From Millisia brevis NBRC 105863 (lineage in GTDB: Bacteria > Actinomycetota > Actinomycetes > Mycobacteriales > Mycobacteriaceae): a stretch of 64,000 nucleotides of DNA. Position 1 is the first letter of the stretch; each line of letters opens with the position of its first letter. Shown here piece by piece: positions 1-8,984 of this stretch. Position numbers and translations under genes: made by a program. The stretch spans positions 27,166-91,165 of the forward strand of contig NZ_BCRN01000019.1 in assembly GCF_001552615.1 (NCBI RefSeq). The letters are read 5' to 3'. The notes beneath the pieces were generated by a model, which worked only from the letters and a program-made list of their open reading frames with translations, made no database searches and was not told the origin of the DNA.

Positions 1-1083
1 ATCGAGCAGCATGCCGCAGTTGTCGACCAGCGGCGCCATCTGGCGGCCGAGCGCCTCGAACTGCGGATCGCCGGGGCGCAGATTGGACAGATCCATGATG
101 TTGCAGAACAACTGCTTGGGGTCCTGCAGTTCGTTGAAGTTCAGCCGGGACGTCAGGGTGCCGGAGTCCGAGTCGTAGGAGTTGACCACGTTGTTGATCG
201 CCAGCGGCAGCAGGGTCACCGCGTCGATGAGGTTCTGCCGACCGTCCATCAGGGTCTGGCTGACCGGGGCGAGGGCGTTGGCATTGTCGGCGACCACGTC
301 CCGGTTGTTGCGCACGAATTCGGCCAGATCGGCCAGGGTGACCGAGAGCTGCTGGATCGCCGCGTTGAAGCTCTCCCGCTCACCGACGAGGAAGCCGGAC
401 AGCGACGCGAGCTGGGTATTGAATGCGCGCACCTGCTGGTCGCCGGCGGCGAGGGCATCGACGAAGCGACTGAGGTTGTCGATCGTGCCGTAGAGGTCCC
501 CGCGGCTGTTGTTGATCGCGTCGACCGCGGCGGTCAGCTCGGTGATCGCCGAGCCGAGCGCCTCGCCGTTGCCGTCGAGGTTCTGCGCGCCGACCTCGAC
601 CAGATCCGAGAGCGCGCCGTTGGCGTTGGCCCCGTTGGGGCCGAGTGCCTCGGCGAGCTCGGAGACGCTGGCGTAGAGCTGGTCGACCTCGACCGGCACG
701 TGGGTGTGCTCGATCTCGGTCCCCGAGGAGATCTCCGGACCATCCCGGTAGACGTCCAACTGCACGTAGCGGTCGGACACCACCGACGGGGTGATCTGGT
801 AGGCCTGCGTATCGGCCGGCACCTTGATGCCGCGATCGATCCGCATGTCGACCCGTACGCGGTCGCCCTCCGGTTCGACCGACGTGACCGAACCGACCGG
901 GACGCCGAGCATCCGCACATCGGAGCCGGAGTACAGGCCGACGGTCTTGTCGAAGTAGGCGTACAGATCCTTGGTGCCCAGCCGGGTGAAGGCCCACCAG
1001 CCCACACCGGCGGCGGCGATCACCACCAGCAATGCGACCAGGCCGAGGACCACCGTCCGTCCGAGACCGCTGACGGCGGCCAT
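1..1083 (-). CDS. mceD: Mce-family protein MceD (partial, runs off left edge)
   Basis: Fourth mce gene of the operon; it should be a subunit of the hexameric MlaD-like shuttle that carries lipids across the mycolate envelope. The frame is open from ATG at 1083 to base 1 (361 codons), so the C-terminus is missing. Residues about 10-30 form an N-terminal membrane anchor rich in L, V and A. An MlaD/MCE domain follows (LYSGSDVRMLGVPVG at about 50), then a long helical MCE region. A Cys in a DNCG motif lies near residue 356, typical of these proteins. The ATG overlaps the mceC stop by one base (TGATG), so translation is probably coupled. Which lipid it handles cannot be read from the sequence. The letter D is given by position only. 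Confidence 0.9.
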   Translation of the reverse strand, partial: MAAVSGLGRTVVLGLVALLVVIAAAGVGWWAFTRLGTKDLYAYFDKTVGLYSGSDVRMLGVPVGSVTSVEPEGDRVRVDMRIDRGIKVPADTQAYQITPSVVSDRYVQLDVYRDGPEISSGTEIEHTHVPVEVDQLYASVSELAEALGPNGANANGALSDLVEVGAQNLDGNGEALGSAITELTAAVDAINNSRGDLYGTIDNLSRFVDALAAGDQQVRAFNTQLASLSGFLVGERESFNAAIQQLSVTLADLAEFVRNNRDVVADNANALAPVSQTLMDGRQNLIDAVTLLPLAINNVVNSYDSDSGTLTSRLNFNELQDPKQLFCNIMDLSNLRPGDPQFEALGRQMAPLVDNCGMLLD

Positions 1084-2105
1084 CACTGTCCCCCTCCCGG
1101 GCTGCGCACCGGGTCGACACCCAGTTGACGGATCGGTTCGCGATATCCCGGCACGTCCGGCAGTCCGGGCGGGAAGACGTTGACGATCATCTGGTCGAAC
1201 CACCGGCCGTTGCCGACGATGTTGGTGTACAGCCGCACGAACGGCGCGTACATCTCGATCGCCCGGGCGATGTTGTCGTTGTTGTTCTGCAGGATCTGCA
1301 CCACCCCGTGGAGCTGCTGCAGGGCGGGGTTGATCTGGGCCTCGTTGTCCCGGATCAGACCGGTCAACTCGTCCGACAGTCGCTTGGTACCGGTCAGCAG
1401 CTGCGCGATCGCCTGCTGGCGGGCGTTGAGCTCGTCGAGCAGCCCGCCGGCGTCGGTGATCAGGGTCATGATCACCTGGTTGCGGTCGGCGAGGATCTCG
1501 GTGGTCCGGTCGGTCGCTTCGAGCAGCGACCGCAACTCGTCGTCGCGCGACGAGATCGTCTGCGACAGTTGGGTGATGCCGTCGAGTCCGGCGCGGATGC
1601 TGTCCGGCGTCTCCGAGAACGCCTGGGCGAGGGTCTCCATCGAGGTGGCGAGCTGCTGCTGATCGATCTGACCGACGGTGCTCGACACCTCCTGGAAGGC
1701 CGCGACCACGTCGTACGGGGATGTCGTGCGCTCCAACGGGATCACCCCGCGGTAGCCGAGCGTGCGATCACCGGAGGGGTCGATCGCCAGGAACTTCTGA
1801 CCGAGGATCGTCTTGATCTGGATCGACGCCGAACTGGTGTCGCCGATCTCGACGTCCTGGACGTCGAAGTCGACCTTGACCCGGTCGCCCTCGAGTTCGA
1901 CCGAGGCGACCTGGCCGACCTTCACCCCGGCCACGCGCACCTCGTTGCCCGGTCGCAACCCGGCGGCCTCGCTGAATTCGGCCGAATAGCGGCTACCGGC
2001 ACCGAGATAGGGCAGGTCGGAGATCGAGGCGGCCGAGATGGTGGCCAACAGGATCAGCACGATGCCCAGTGCACCCGCGGCGGGTGCGGAACGACGGGTA
2101 CTCAT
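1083..2105 (-). CDS. mceC: Mce-family protein MceC
   Basis: 340-residue MCE-domain protein, third mce gene of the operon. ATG at 2105 overlaps the mceB stop (ATGA), so I prefer it over a longer upstream frame that would sit wholly inside mceB. Residues about 12-30 are a single transmembrane anchor. The MlaD-like domain (about 35-115) contains LRPGNEVRVAGVKVGQV. The rest is a long coiled helical region with polar heptads (Q, D, E, N rich) that in this family builds the tunnel. The C-terminus is Pro/Gly rich. The protein probably assembles with the other five Mce subunits and the YrbE permeases; its substrate is unknown. Confidence 0.93.
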   Translation of the reverse strand: MSTRRSAPAAGALGIVLILLATISAASISDLPYLGAGSRYSAEFSEAAGLRPGNEVRVAGVKVGQVASVELEGDRVKVDFDVQDVEIGDTSSASIQIKTILGQKFLAIDPSGDRTLGYRGVIPLERTTSPYDVVAAFQEVSSTVGQIDQQQLATSMETLAQAFSETPDSIRAGLDGITQLSQTISSRDDELRSLLEATDRTTEILADRNQVIMTLITDAGGLLDELNARQQAIAQLLTGTKRLSDELTGLIRDNEAQINPALQQLHGVVQILQNNNDNIARAIEMYAPFVRLYTNIVGNGRWFDQMIVNVFPPGLPDVPGYREPIRQLGVDPVRSPGGGQ

Positions 2106-3166
2106 GAAATTCCACCCCCCGAGCAGCGCGGCGCGGAGTTGGTATAGAGCGGTTGGTTGATCGTCGGCAGGCCGGTCGGCAGATTCAGCTGGGGTGCGTA
2201 GCCCGGGCCGGCGGTCACGTCGATACCGCAGAGGTAGAACTGGAACCACGAACCGTTCGATGCCACCCGAATCAACTTCTCCAACTTGACCGGAAGATTT
2301 TGCAGGATCGCGTTCACATCGTCGGACCGGGCGTTGATCGTGCCGCCGAGGGTGTTGATCGACGCGACCGACGACTGGATGGCCGGCCGGGTCGGTTCGA
2401 GCAGGTCGGCGGTGGCATTGGTCAGCCCCGCCATCGCGGTCACCGCCTGGCCGACCGTGCCGCGCTCGGCGGCGAGGCCGGAGATCAGCGCCTGCGTATT
2501 GGTGATCATCGAGTCGAACTGTTCGTCGTGCTCGTTGAAGTTCGTCAGCACGACGTTGAGGTTGTCGATGACGCTGCCGATCACCGCGTCCCGGTCCGCC
2601 AGGGTCGAGGTCAGGCTCGCGGTATTGCGGACCAGCGAGCCGATCGTGCCGCCCTCCCCCTGGAAGACCTGGATGATCTCGAAGGAGAGCTTGTCGACGT
2701 CGTCGGCGCTCAGCGTTTGGAAGATCGGCCGCAGCCCGTTGAACAGGGTGGTCAGGTTGACCGCGGGCCGGGTCTGCTCGATCGGAATCGTGCCGCCGCC
2801 GTTGATCTTGCGGCCCTGATTGCCGGTGCCCTCCTCCAGCGCGATGTAGCGCGCGCCGATCAGGTTCCGGAAGCGCAGCTTGGCGACCACCGACTCCGGC
2901 AGCCAATCGCGCTCGGCGAGGGTGAAGGTGACCTTCGCCTTGTCGCCGTCGTAGAGCTCGACCGAATCGACCTGCCCGACGCGCACTCCGGCGATCCGCA
3001 CCTCGTCGCGCGGGTTGAGGGAGGTCGCGTCCGAGAAGATCGCGTTGAACTTCGTGCCGCCCACGCCCGAGGTATTCGCGATCGTCAGACCGAGGGTCGC
3101 GGTCGCGACGATCGTGGCGACCGCGAAGATCCCCAGCTTGATGATGGGAGCGAGTAGACCCCTCAT
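2102..3166 (-). CDS. mceB: Mce-family protein MceB
   Basis: 354-residue MCE protein. Residues about 8-28 are the hydrophobic anchor, followed by an MlaD-type domain (LNPRDEVRIAGVRVGQV at about 50-66) and a long alpha-helical segment. Two cysteines close to the C-terminus (C313 in YLCGID and C348 in PRCSGGG) could form a disulfide outside the membrane, as in many MceB proteins. ATG overlaps the mceA stop by ATGA, and the mceC start overlaps this stop the same way, so the block is a tightly coupled operon. It is predicted to be part of the periplasmic lipid-transfer tube. Confidence 0.94.
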   Translation of the reverse strand: MRGLLAPIIKLGIFAVATIVATATLGLTIANTSGVGGTKFNAIFSDATSLNPRDEVRIAGVRVGQVDSVELYDGDKAKVTFTLAERDWLPESVVAKLRFRNLIGARYIALEEGTGNQGRKINGGGTIPIEQTRPAVNLTTLFNGLRPIFQTLSADDVDKLSFEIIQVFQGEGGTIGSLVRNTASLTSTLADRDAVIGSVIDNLNVVLTNFNEHDEQFDSMITNTQALISGLAAERGTVGQAVTAMAGLTNATADLLEPTRPAIQSSVASINTLGGTINARSDDVNAILQNLPVKLEKLIRVASNGSWFQFYLCGIDVTAGPGYAPQLNLPTGLPTINQPLYTNSAPRCSGGGIS

Positions 3167-4497
3167 CGTTCGGACACCTCCGCCCCGCGCAGAACCGGGG
3201 CGCCGACGAGCGTCGCCCAGGACGGGATGTCCTGCGGGTCCTGTCCGGTCGCTCGGGCGTAGATCACCGCAAGGGTGTCGCGTTCCATATCCGATCCCGC
3301 ATAGGAGGTCGCCGAATCGGCCGCCGGCATCGCCGAGCCGAGCGGATTGGGCAGGTAGTTGATCGTCGCCGGACCGCGGTTGCTCATCGGCACCTGGTAG
3401 GAGCCGTCGTTGTAACTGCCTCCCGGGTAGTGCGGGAAGAAGCGACCGGGCTGCACGACGTTGTCGAAGCAGGAGGCGCCGCGATCCTCGAACAGGCGCG
3501 GCTCGTCCTGGTTCGGCAGGTAGCGGCCGCGCGGATTGACGAAGGTGATCGTGGTGCGCACACCCGGCAGTCCGGTTCCCTCACCGAGGATGCGTCGGGC
3601 CTCCTCGCGGATCGGCACGAAGTTCTGGAGCATGCAGCCGAATGTCGGCGAGAACTCGGCGAACAGTTCCAGGGCCTCGGTCGAGTCGTTGGCGATGGTG
3701 ATGATCGAGTTGCGGTTGGCCTCCAGGAAGGCCGCGCTGCTGTTCGCGGTCGTCGTCGCCGTCGCGAGCAGGGTGTCGATCGCGCCGCGCTGCTGGACGA
3801 TCGTCTGCCCGGTGGTACGGAAGTTGTCCAGGGCCCGGACCAGGTTGGGACCGGCATCGGCGTACGTCTGGGCGGCGACCGCGAAGTTGCGGATGTCGTC
3901 CTCGAGCGCCGGCAACGAGGTGTTGACCTCGCTGAAGATCGTGGTGATCCGGTCGATCGTCTCGCCGATCTGCTCACCGCGTCCCTGCAGGACGTTGGCG
4001 AGCGCGCCGAGGGTATTCGACAGATCCTCCGGCGGGACCGCCTCCAGCAGCGGCAGCACGCTGTCGAAGAGCTGGCCGACCTCGAGCGCGTTGCCGCGCG
4101 GGTCCTCGGTGATGATGTCGCCCGCCCGGATCGGGCCGGACGCATCGGCGGTGCTCGAGGTGGTCAACGCGATATACCGCTCACCGAAGAGGGTTTTGGG
4201 CAGCAGTCGGGCGGTCACGTCCGCGGGGATCTGGTCGACCTTCGACGGATCGAGCGCGATCTCGGAGATCGCCTGCCCGTTCTCCACCCGGGTGCCGCGA
4301 ACCTCGCCGACGGTCATACCGCGCAGCTTGACGTCCGCATTGGCGGGCAGGGCGTAGCCGACCGAGTTGGCGTGCAGCTCGATCTTGACCACCGGCGTGA
4401 AGACCTTGTTGTAGCTGGCGATCGAGCCGGCGACGAACAGGCCGACCACCAGGAAGAACGCCAACCCGAGCAGCCGCCGACCGACGGTGGCGCTCAT
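3163..4497 (-). CDS. mceA: Mce-family protein MceA
   Basis: 444 residues, first mce gene after the two permeases. N-terminal transmembrane segment at about 10-28 (LGLAFFLVVGLFVAGSIA). The MlaD domain at about 35-115 contains ANADVKLRGMTVGEV. A long helical region follows, then an extended C-terminal tail of about 130 residues rich in P, G, N and Y with a CFDN motif. The usual MceA length is 400-450, so it looks complete. The start overlaps the yrbEB stop (ATGA). The family role is lipid, sterol or fatty-acid uptake across the mycolate layer; which mce class (1-4) it represents is not decidable here because no steroid-catabolism genes are nearby. Confidence 0.95.
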   Translation of the reverse strand: MSATVGRRLLGLAFFLVVGLFVAGSIASYNKVFTPVVKIELHANSVGYALPANADVKLRGMTVGEVRGTRVENGQAISEIALDPSKVDQIPADVTARLLPKTLFGERYIALTTSSTADASGPIRAGDIITEDPRGNALEVGQLFDSVLPLLEAVPPEDLSNTLGALANVLQGRGEQIGETIDRITTIFSEVNTSLPALEDDIRNFAVAAQTYADAGPNLVRALDNFRTTGQTIVQQRGAIDTLLATATTTANSSAAFLEANRNSIITIANDSTEALELFAEFSPTFGCMLQNFVPIREEARRILGEGTGLPGVRTTITFVNPRGRYLPNQDEPRLFEDRGASCFDNVVQPGRFFPHYPGGSYNDGSYQVPMSNRGPATINYLPNPLGSAMPAADSATSYAGSDMERDTLAVIYARATGQDPQDIPSWATLVGAPVLRGAEVSER

Positions 4498-5363
4498 CCG
4501 GCGACCCGAACCGTGGTCGAGGTGCCCCAGATCGCCAGCGACAGGAAGAAGTTGAGGACGGCGACCACCACGATCGCGGTGCGCACCGCGCGACCGACGG
4601 CGACGCCGACGCCCGCGGGGCCGCCGGAGGCGGTGTACCCGTAGTAGCAGTGGATCATGATGATCACGAACGCGAAGACCAGCACTTTCGCGAACGACCA
4701 GAGCACGTCCTCCGGTGGGAGGAAGAGCGAGAAGTAGTGGTCATAGGAGCCGGTCGACTGACCGTTGACGGTCGTCGATATCGCACGTGACGCCAGGTAG
4801 GCCGAGAGCAGGCCGACCACGTACAGCGGGATGACCGCGATGAATCCGGCGATCATGCGGGTGGTGACCAGGAAGGGCACCGACGGCACCGCCATCACCT
4901 CGAGCGCGTCGATCTCCTCGGAGATGCGCATCGCGCCGAGCTGCGCGGTGAAACCGCTGCCGACGGTCGCCGACAGCGCCAGCGCGGCGACGACGGGCGC
5001 GAGTTCGCGGGTGTTGACGTAGGCGGACAGGAAGCCGGTCAACACGGAGCTGCCGAGTTGTTCGAGCGCCGCGTAGCCCTGCAGACCGACGACGACGCCG
5101 GTGAAGCCGGACATCATCAGGATCACGCCGATCGTGCCGCCGATCACGGCGAGCGCGCCGGAGCCGAAGGTCACCTCGGCGAGCAGCCGCAGCGTCTCCT
5201 TGCGGTAGTGCACCGCCACCCGCGGAATCCAGGCGATCGCGCGACCGTAGAACGACATCTGTTCGCCGGCGCGGTCGAGCACCCCCAGAGGAGCATCGAC
5301 GAGCTTCTTGGCCTGCCGAAGGGCCTGATCGCCCCGGCCGGATGAGATAACCACGTCAGGCAC
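4494..5363 (-). CDS. yrbEB: MlaE-type ABC permease YrbEB
   Basis: 289-residue integral membrane permease of the MlaE/DUF140 family, half of the heterodimeric YrbEA-YrbEB pair through which Mce systems move lipids across the inner membrane using Mkl ATP hydrolysis. About five or six hydrophobic helices are visible (for example around residues 60-85, 155-175, 185-205 and 255-280). The MlaE-family coupling region is present: SEEIDALEVMAVPSVPFLVTTR at about 148-169, the segment that contacts the ATPase. The start is GTG at 5363, overlapping the yrbEA stop by 8 nt. It precedes mceA with an ATGA overlap. Confidence 0.95.
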   Translation of the reverse strand: MPDVVISSGRGDQALRQAKKLVDAPLGVLDRAGEQMSFYGRAIAWIPRVAVHYRKETLRLLAEVTFGSGALAVIGGTIGVILMMSGFTGVVVGLQGYAALEQLGSSVLTGFLSAYVNTRELAPVVAALALSATVGSGFTAQLGAMRISEEIDALEVMAVPSVPFLVTTRMIAGFIAVIPLYVVGLLSAYLASRAISTTVNGQSTGSYDHYFSLFLPPEDVLWSFAKVLVFAFVIIMIHCYYGYTASGGPAGVGVAVGRAVRTAIVVVAVLNFFLSLAIWGTSTTVRVAG

Positions 5364-6165
5364 CCCTCGCCGGAACCGCTTGCAGGTAGACCATCGTCAG
5401 AATGAGATTGGCGAAGAACAGCAGCAGGAAGGTGATGACGACCGTCTGATTGACGGCCTCACCGACCCCCTTCGGTCCGGAGCCCGGGTTGAGTCCCTTG
5501 TAGCAGGCGATCACGCCGGCGATGACGCCGAAGACCGCCGCCTTGATCTCGGCCACCCACAGATCGGGCAGCTGAGCGAGCGCCGAGAAGGACGCCAGGT
5601 AGGCGCCGGGCGTACCGCCCTGCAGCAACACGTTGAAGACATAGCCGCCGGCGACGCCGACGACCGCGACCAAGCCGTTGAGCAGCAGCGCCACCAGGAT
5701 CATCGCCAGCACGCGCGGTACGACCAGGCGCTGGACCGGGTCGATGCCCAGCACCTTCATCGCGTCGATCTCCTCGCGGATCGTGCGCGAGCCGAGGTCG
5801 GCGGTCACCGCGGAGCCGGCCGCGCCGGCGACCAGGAGGGCGGTCACGATCGGACTACCCTGCTGGACCACCGCGAGCACGCTGGCCGCGCCGGTGAACG
5901 ACTCGGCGCCCAACTGCTTGATCAGCGAGCCGGTCTGCAGGGAGACCACCGCGCCGAACGGGATGGCGACCAACGCCGTCGGCAGGATGGTGACGCTGGC
6001 GATGAACCAGGCCTGTTCGATGAATTCGCGGAACTGGAAGGGCCGTTGAAAGGTCTTGCGCGCGACGTCGACGGCCAGTTCGACGATATTTCCGGCCTGG
6101 GTGAGCGCAGCGGTACCCGACTTGGCGATCCGACCCTGTCCCACCCGTACTTTCATGGATGTCAT
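5356..6165 (-). CDS. yrbEA: MlaE-type ABC permease YrbEA
   Basis: 269-residue permease of the MlaE/DUF140 family and partner of YrbEB. It has a cytoplasmic N-terminal helix, several membrane helices and the conserved EEIDAMKVLGIDPVQRLVVPR coupling motif (about 130-150). It starts at ATG 6165, 12 nt after the mkl stop, with no good Shine-Dalgarno sequence. ATG codons at 6165 and 6156 are both possible, so the exact start is uncertain. Close spacing to mkl and to yrbEB argues for one transcript from mkl through the mce genes. Confidence 0.95.
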   Translation of the reverse strand: MTSMKVRVGQGRIAKSGTAALTQAGNIVELAVDVARKTFQRPFQFREFIEQAWFIASVTILPTALVAIPFGAVVSLQTGSLIKQLGAESFTGAASVLAVVQQGSPIVTALLVAGAAGSAVTADLGSRTIREEIDAMKVLGIDPVQRLVVPRVLAMILVALLLNGLVAVVGVAGGYVFNVLLQGGTPGAYLASFSALAQLPDLWVAEIKAAVFGVIAGVIACYKGLNPGSGPKGVGEAVNQTVVITFLLLFFANLILTMVYLQAVPARGA

Positions 6166-6177
6166 GGATATGGGTCA

Positions 6178-7470
6178 CTATCTCCAGTCGCTCGATCCAC
6201 CGGCTTCGGATCTGTCGTCGCGCGGTGCGCCCTGCTCGTCGCGGTAACCGTGTCGAGGTCCGGCGTCGACGGTCTGCCCGTCGTCCTTGCGCAATACGAG
6301 GGTCGGCGGTTCATCGGCCGAACCGTCGGCATACGCATCCCCCGTCTCGCGCGAGTAATAGGACTCGTCCTGCTGGTAGGCGCCGTCCTGCTGATAGTCG
6401 TGCTCCTGCGGGTACTGATCGTCGTGGCGGTCGGCGTCGTACTGATCCGAACCGTAGTGGGCGTCGGAATGGCGCTCGTACCCGGGCATCCCCGCGTCGG
6501 CGAAGTCCTCGACGATGATCTCCTGCGCCGCCGGCGGCAGCGTGTGCAGGATCTCGGCGACACGCTCGCGGCGACGGTCGACCGCCGTCCGGTGCGGCAT
6601 TCCCGGACTCGGCTCCATCTGCGGCACGATGCCGACGAAGTCGTCGACACCGCCGTCGGGGCGGCCGGCGTCGACCTGCGCCTGCTCCTCCCGCATCTGC
6701 GCCTCGTCCTTCTCCTCGGACATGCCGATCGGGCCGATCTTCGAGCCGCGCAGGAACTGCTTGACCACCGGCTCCTCCGAGGTGAGCAGCACCTCGCGGG
6801 GACCGAACATCACCAGATGGCGGCGGAAGAGCATGCCGATGTTGTCCGGGACGGTGCGGGCGACGGCGATGTTGTGCGTGACGATCAGCATCGTCGCGTC
6901 GATCTGCGCGTTGATGTCCATGAACAGCTGGCTGATATAGGTGGTGCGGACCGGGTCGAGACCGGAGTCGGGCTCGTCGATCAGGATGATCTGCGGGTCC
7001 ATCACCAGCGCCCGGGCCAGTCCGGCGCGCTTGCGCATACCGCCGGAGATCTCGCCGGGCAGCTTCTTCTCGGCGCCGATCAGACCGACGACCTCGAGGT
7101 TCTCCATCACCTTCTTGCGGATATCGGGCTCGCTGAGCTTCGTATGCTCGCGCAGCACGAAGGCGACGTTGTCGTAGAGGTTCATCGACCCGAACAGCGC
7201 GCCGTCCTGGAACAGCACGCCGAAGAGCTTGCGGATCTCGTAGAGCTCCTTGGTGGAGCACTGCAGGATGTCGGTGCCGTCGATGATGATCTGGCCCTCT
7301 TCGGGGCGCAGCAGACCGATCAGCGACTTCAGGAAGACGGACTTGCCGGTACCGGACGGGCCGAGCAGCACGCTGACCTCACCCGAGGGGAGGGTCAGGG
7401 TGAGATCGTTCCAAATCTTCTGAACTCCGAATGATTTGGTCAGGTTCCTGACTTCGACTTCGACGCCCAC
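6178..7470 (-). CDS. mkl: Mce-system ATPase Mkl (MceG)
   Basis: ABC ATPase that powers YrbE/Mce lipid import; family member MceG/Mkl. I set the start at GTG 7470, with AAGGAG at 7475-7480 and the sequence VGVEVEV matching the family N-terminus. That gives 430 residues. Walker A GPSGTGKS lies at 37-44, the signature ISGGMRKRAG near 147, Walker B ILIDEPDSGLD near 166 and the switch His in IVTHN. The Mkl-specific C-terminal domain (EEPVVKQF, IGPIGMSEEKDEA) is present. A further tail of about 80 residues is rich in D, Y, Q and H, and I do not recall it in M. tuberculosis Mkl (about 359 residues). In M. tuberculosis mkl is not joined to an mce operon; here it leads one. Confidence 0.96.
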   Translation of the reverse strand: MGVEVEVRNLTKSFGVQKIWNDLTLTLPSGEVSVLLGPSGTGKSVFLKSLIGLLRPEEGQIIIDGTDILQCSTKELYEIRKLFGVLFQDGALFGSMNLYDNVAFVLREHTKLSEPDIRKKVMENLEVVGLIGAEKKLPGEISGGMRKRAGLARALVMDPQIILIDEPDSGLDPVRTTYISQLFMDINAQIDATMLIVTHNIAVARTVPDNIGMLFRRHLVMFGPREVLLTSEEPVVKQFLRGSKIGPIGMSEEKDEAQMREEQAQVDAGRPDGGVDDFVGIVPQMEPSPGMPHRTAVDRRRERVAEILHTLPPAAQEIIVEDFADAGMPGYERHSDAHYGSDQYDADRHDDQYPQEHDYQQDGAYQQDESYYSRETGDAYADGSADEPPTLVLRKDDGQTVDAGPRHGYRDEQGAPRDDRSEAGGSSDWR

Positions 7471-7892
7471 ACCGCTCCTTATAGGTCGCACCCGCACCCC
7501 CGCCGGGGGTGTGGGTGAGAACACTGTAGCCCATTGCGTGTACCGCACGTCGCAGATATCCCCGGTTGCCGGCGAGCCTCGATCCGCGCGTCGAGCCCAG
7601 CGACCGGCGATCGACGTTTATCGGCTTTGACCTGGCCTTTTGCGCACTACCAACCGTTTGATCGACACCTCAAATACCTCCCGCACGGAGACCGAACGAC
7701 CGAACGGTCTACTTTTCGTGGCCAGAGATCGACGGGTCATTTCGGCGGTTCGGTCCCGAAACGGGAAATGATTGAATGCGGACGAAAACCGGTCCGATTC
7801 GTGAATATTGACATTTGCCAACCGCTGATCCACGCAAATCCCACCGAATCTCACCCGATTGCCCGGTGCGACGAAAGGCGAACAAAACACAC
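7471..7892. other. Intergenic region upstream of the mkl-mce operon
   Basis: About 420 bases between mkl and the rplL terminator with no convincing coding frame. The half nearest rplL (about 7750-7890) is clearly more AT-rich than the surroundings. This interval must contain the promoter of the mkl-yrbE-mce operon on the minus strand, but I could not assign a clear -35/-10 pair. It also holds the inverted repeat listed separately at 7690-7711. Confidence 0.6.
7690..7711. promoter_or_regulatory. Candidate operator of the mkl-mce operon
   Basis: Inverted repeat AGACCG-N10-CGGTCT (7690-7695 and 7706-7711). It contains a nested gaccg-aa-cggtc repeat (7699-7710) and a direct copy of gaccgaac at 7691-7698. 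This shape is typical of TetR-family sites in actinobacteria. It lies 220 bases upstream of the mkl start. No regulator gene is adjacent, so the binding protein is unknown. Confidence 0.35.
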
Positions 7893-7931
7893 ACAAAAAG
7901 AGGGCCGCACGTCGGTGACGTGCGGCCCTCT
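7893..7931 (-). terminator. Rho-independent terminator after rplL
   Basis: Perfect 15-bp stem (7899-7913 with 7917-7931, arm agagggccgcacgtc) and a 3-nt loop. Read on the minus strand it is followed by a T-rich run (TTTTTGTGTGTG). It lies 33 bases after the rplL stop and separates the ribosomal operon from mkl. Confidence 0.9.
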
Positions 7932-7964
7932 CGGGGTGGTACTCGGCTGACGCCGGTGACCGTC

Positions 7965-8357
7965 CTACTTGACGGTGACCTTGGCGCCGGCAGCCTCGAG
8001 CTTCTCCTTGGCGGCCTCGGCGGCGGCCTTGTCGACCTTCTCCAGGATCGCCTTCGGGGCGCTCTCGACGAGGTCCTTGGCTTCCTTCAGGCCCAGGCCG
8101 GAGACGACCTCGCGGACGACCTTGATGACCTGGATCTTCTTGTCGCCGGCGCCCTCGAGGACGACGTCGAACTCGTCCTGCTCCTCGGCGGCGGCGGCAT
8201 CGCCGGCGGCCGGGGCGGCACCCGCGGCGGCAACGGCGACCGGGGCGGCAGCGGTGACCTCGAAGGTCTCCTCGAACTGCTTGACGAACTCCGAGAGCTC
8301 GAGCAGGGTCATTTCCTTGAACGCGTCGAGCAACTCATCGGTGCTGAGCTTCGCCAT
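7965..8357 (-). CDS. rplL: 50S ribosomal protein L7/L12
   Basis: 130 residues. It forms the multimeric stalk of the 50S subunit that recruits elongation and other GTPase factors. The N-terminal dimerisation domain ([30 protein letters not shown]) is joined by an Ala/Pro/Gly-rich hinge at about 36-58 to the C-terminal factor-binding domain ([32 protein letters not shown]). ATG 8357 has AAGGA 8 nt upstream. It follows rplJ by 87 nt on the same strand, and a strong terminator lies downstream. Confidence 0.98.
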   Translation of the reverse strand: MAKLSTDELLDAFKEMTLLELSEFVKQFEETFEVTAAAPVAVAAAGAAPAAGDAAAAEEQDEFDVVLEGAGDKKIQVIKVVREVVSGLGLKEAKDLVESAPKAILEKVDKAAAEAAKEKLEAAGAKVTVK

Positions 8358-8444
8358 GGTGGCGGTCCTTCCTGTACGTGTTCCGCGGGGATATCCGCAG
8401 GTGGTGTTCGTGTGGGTCTAGCGGTACTGCAATCTGCGGACGGG

Positions 8445-8984
8445 TCACTCCGCCGCGGCGGGTGCGCCCTCTGCGGCCTTCTTCTCCTGCAGCGCGGCGG
8501 CCAGGCGGGCCACCTGCGAAGCGGGAGCGTTGAACAGCCCGGCAGCCTTCGCCAGGTTGCCCTTCATCGCGCCGGCCAGCTTGGCCAGCAGAACCTCGCG
8601 CGATTCGAGTTCGGCGATCGCCTCGACCTCGGCGACGGACAGCGCAGCGCCGTCCATGTAGCCGCCCTTGATCACCAGCGCCTTGTTGTCCTTGGAGAAC
8701 TTCTTGAGCGCCTTGGCTGCGTCTACCGGCTCGCCGCCGATGAACGCGATCGCGGTGGGCCCGACGAACAGATCGTCGAGTCCTTCGACGCCGGCTTCCG
8801 CGGCCGCACGCTTGACCAGCGTGTTCTTGGCGACGGCGTAGGTGGCGTCCGACCCGAGTGCGCGACGCAGTTCGGTCAGATTCCCCACGGACAGGCCACG
8901 GTATTCCGTGACAACCGCGGCAGTGGAGTTCTTGAACTGTTCGGCGATCTCTGCGACCGCAGCGACCTTCTGTGCATTTGCCAT
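8445..8984 (-). CDS. rplJ: 50S ribosomal protein L10
   Basis: 179 residues. It is the base of the L7/L12 stalk, binding 23S rRNA through its N-terminal domain and L7/L12 dimers through its C-terminal helix. The ATG at 8984 is chosen because AGGAGG lies 6 nt upstream and [13 protein letters not shown] is the family N-terminus; upstream extension of the frame runs through the leader. The C-terminal helix is Ala-rich ([22 protein letters not shown]). Expected regulation is autogenous repression by the L10-L12 complex at the leader RNA. Confidence 0.97.
   Translation of the reverse strand: MANAQKVAAVAEIAEQFKNSTAAVVTEYRGLSVGNLTELRRALGSDATYAVAKNTLVKRAAAEAGVEGLDDLFVGPTAIAFIGGEPVDAAKALKKFSKDNKALVIKGGYMDGAALSVAEVEAIAELESREVLLAKLAGAMKGNLAKAAGLFNAPASQVARLAAALQEKKAAEGAPAAAE

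Noticed and set aside
5380..7434. Very long open frame on the plus strand across the yrbEA-mkl genes
   Set aside because: It is antisense to clear MlaE permease and ABC ATPase genes; such open antisense frames are expected in high-GC coding DNA. The same applies to other long antisense frames, for example 40534-43632 and 44542-46818.
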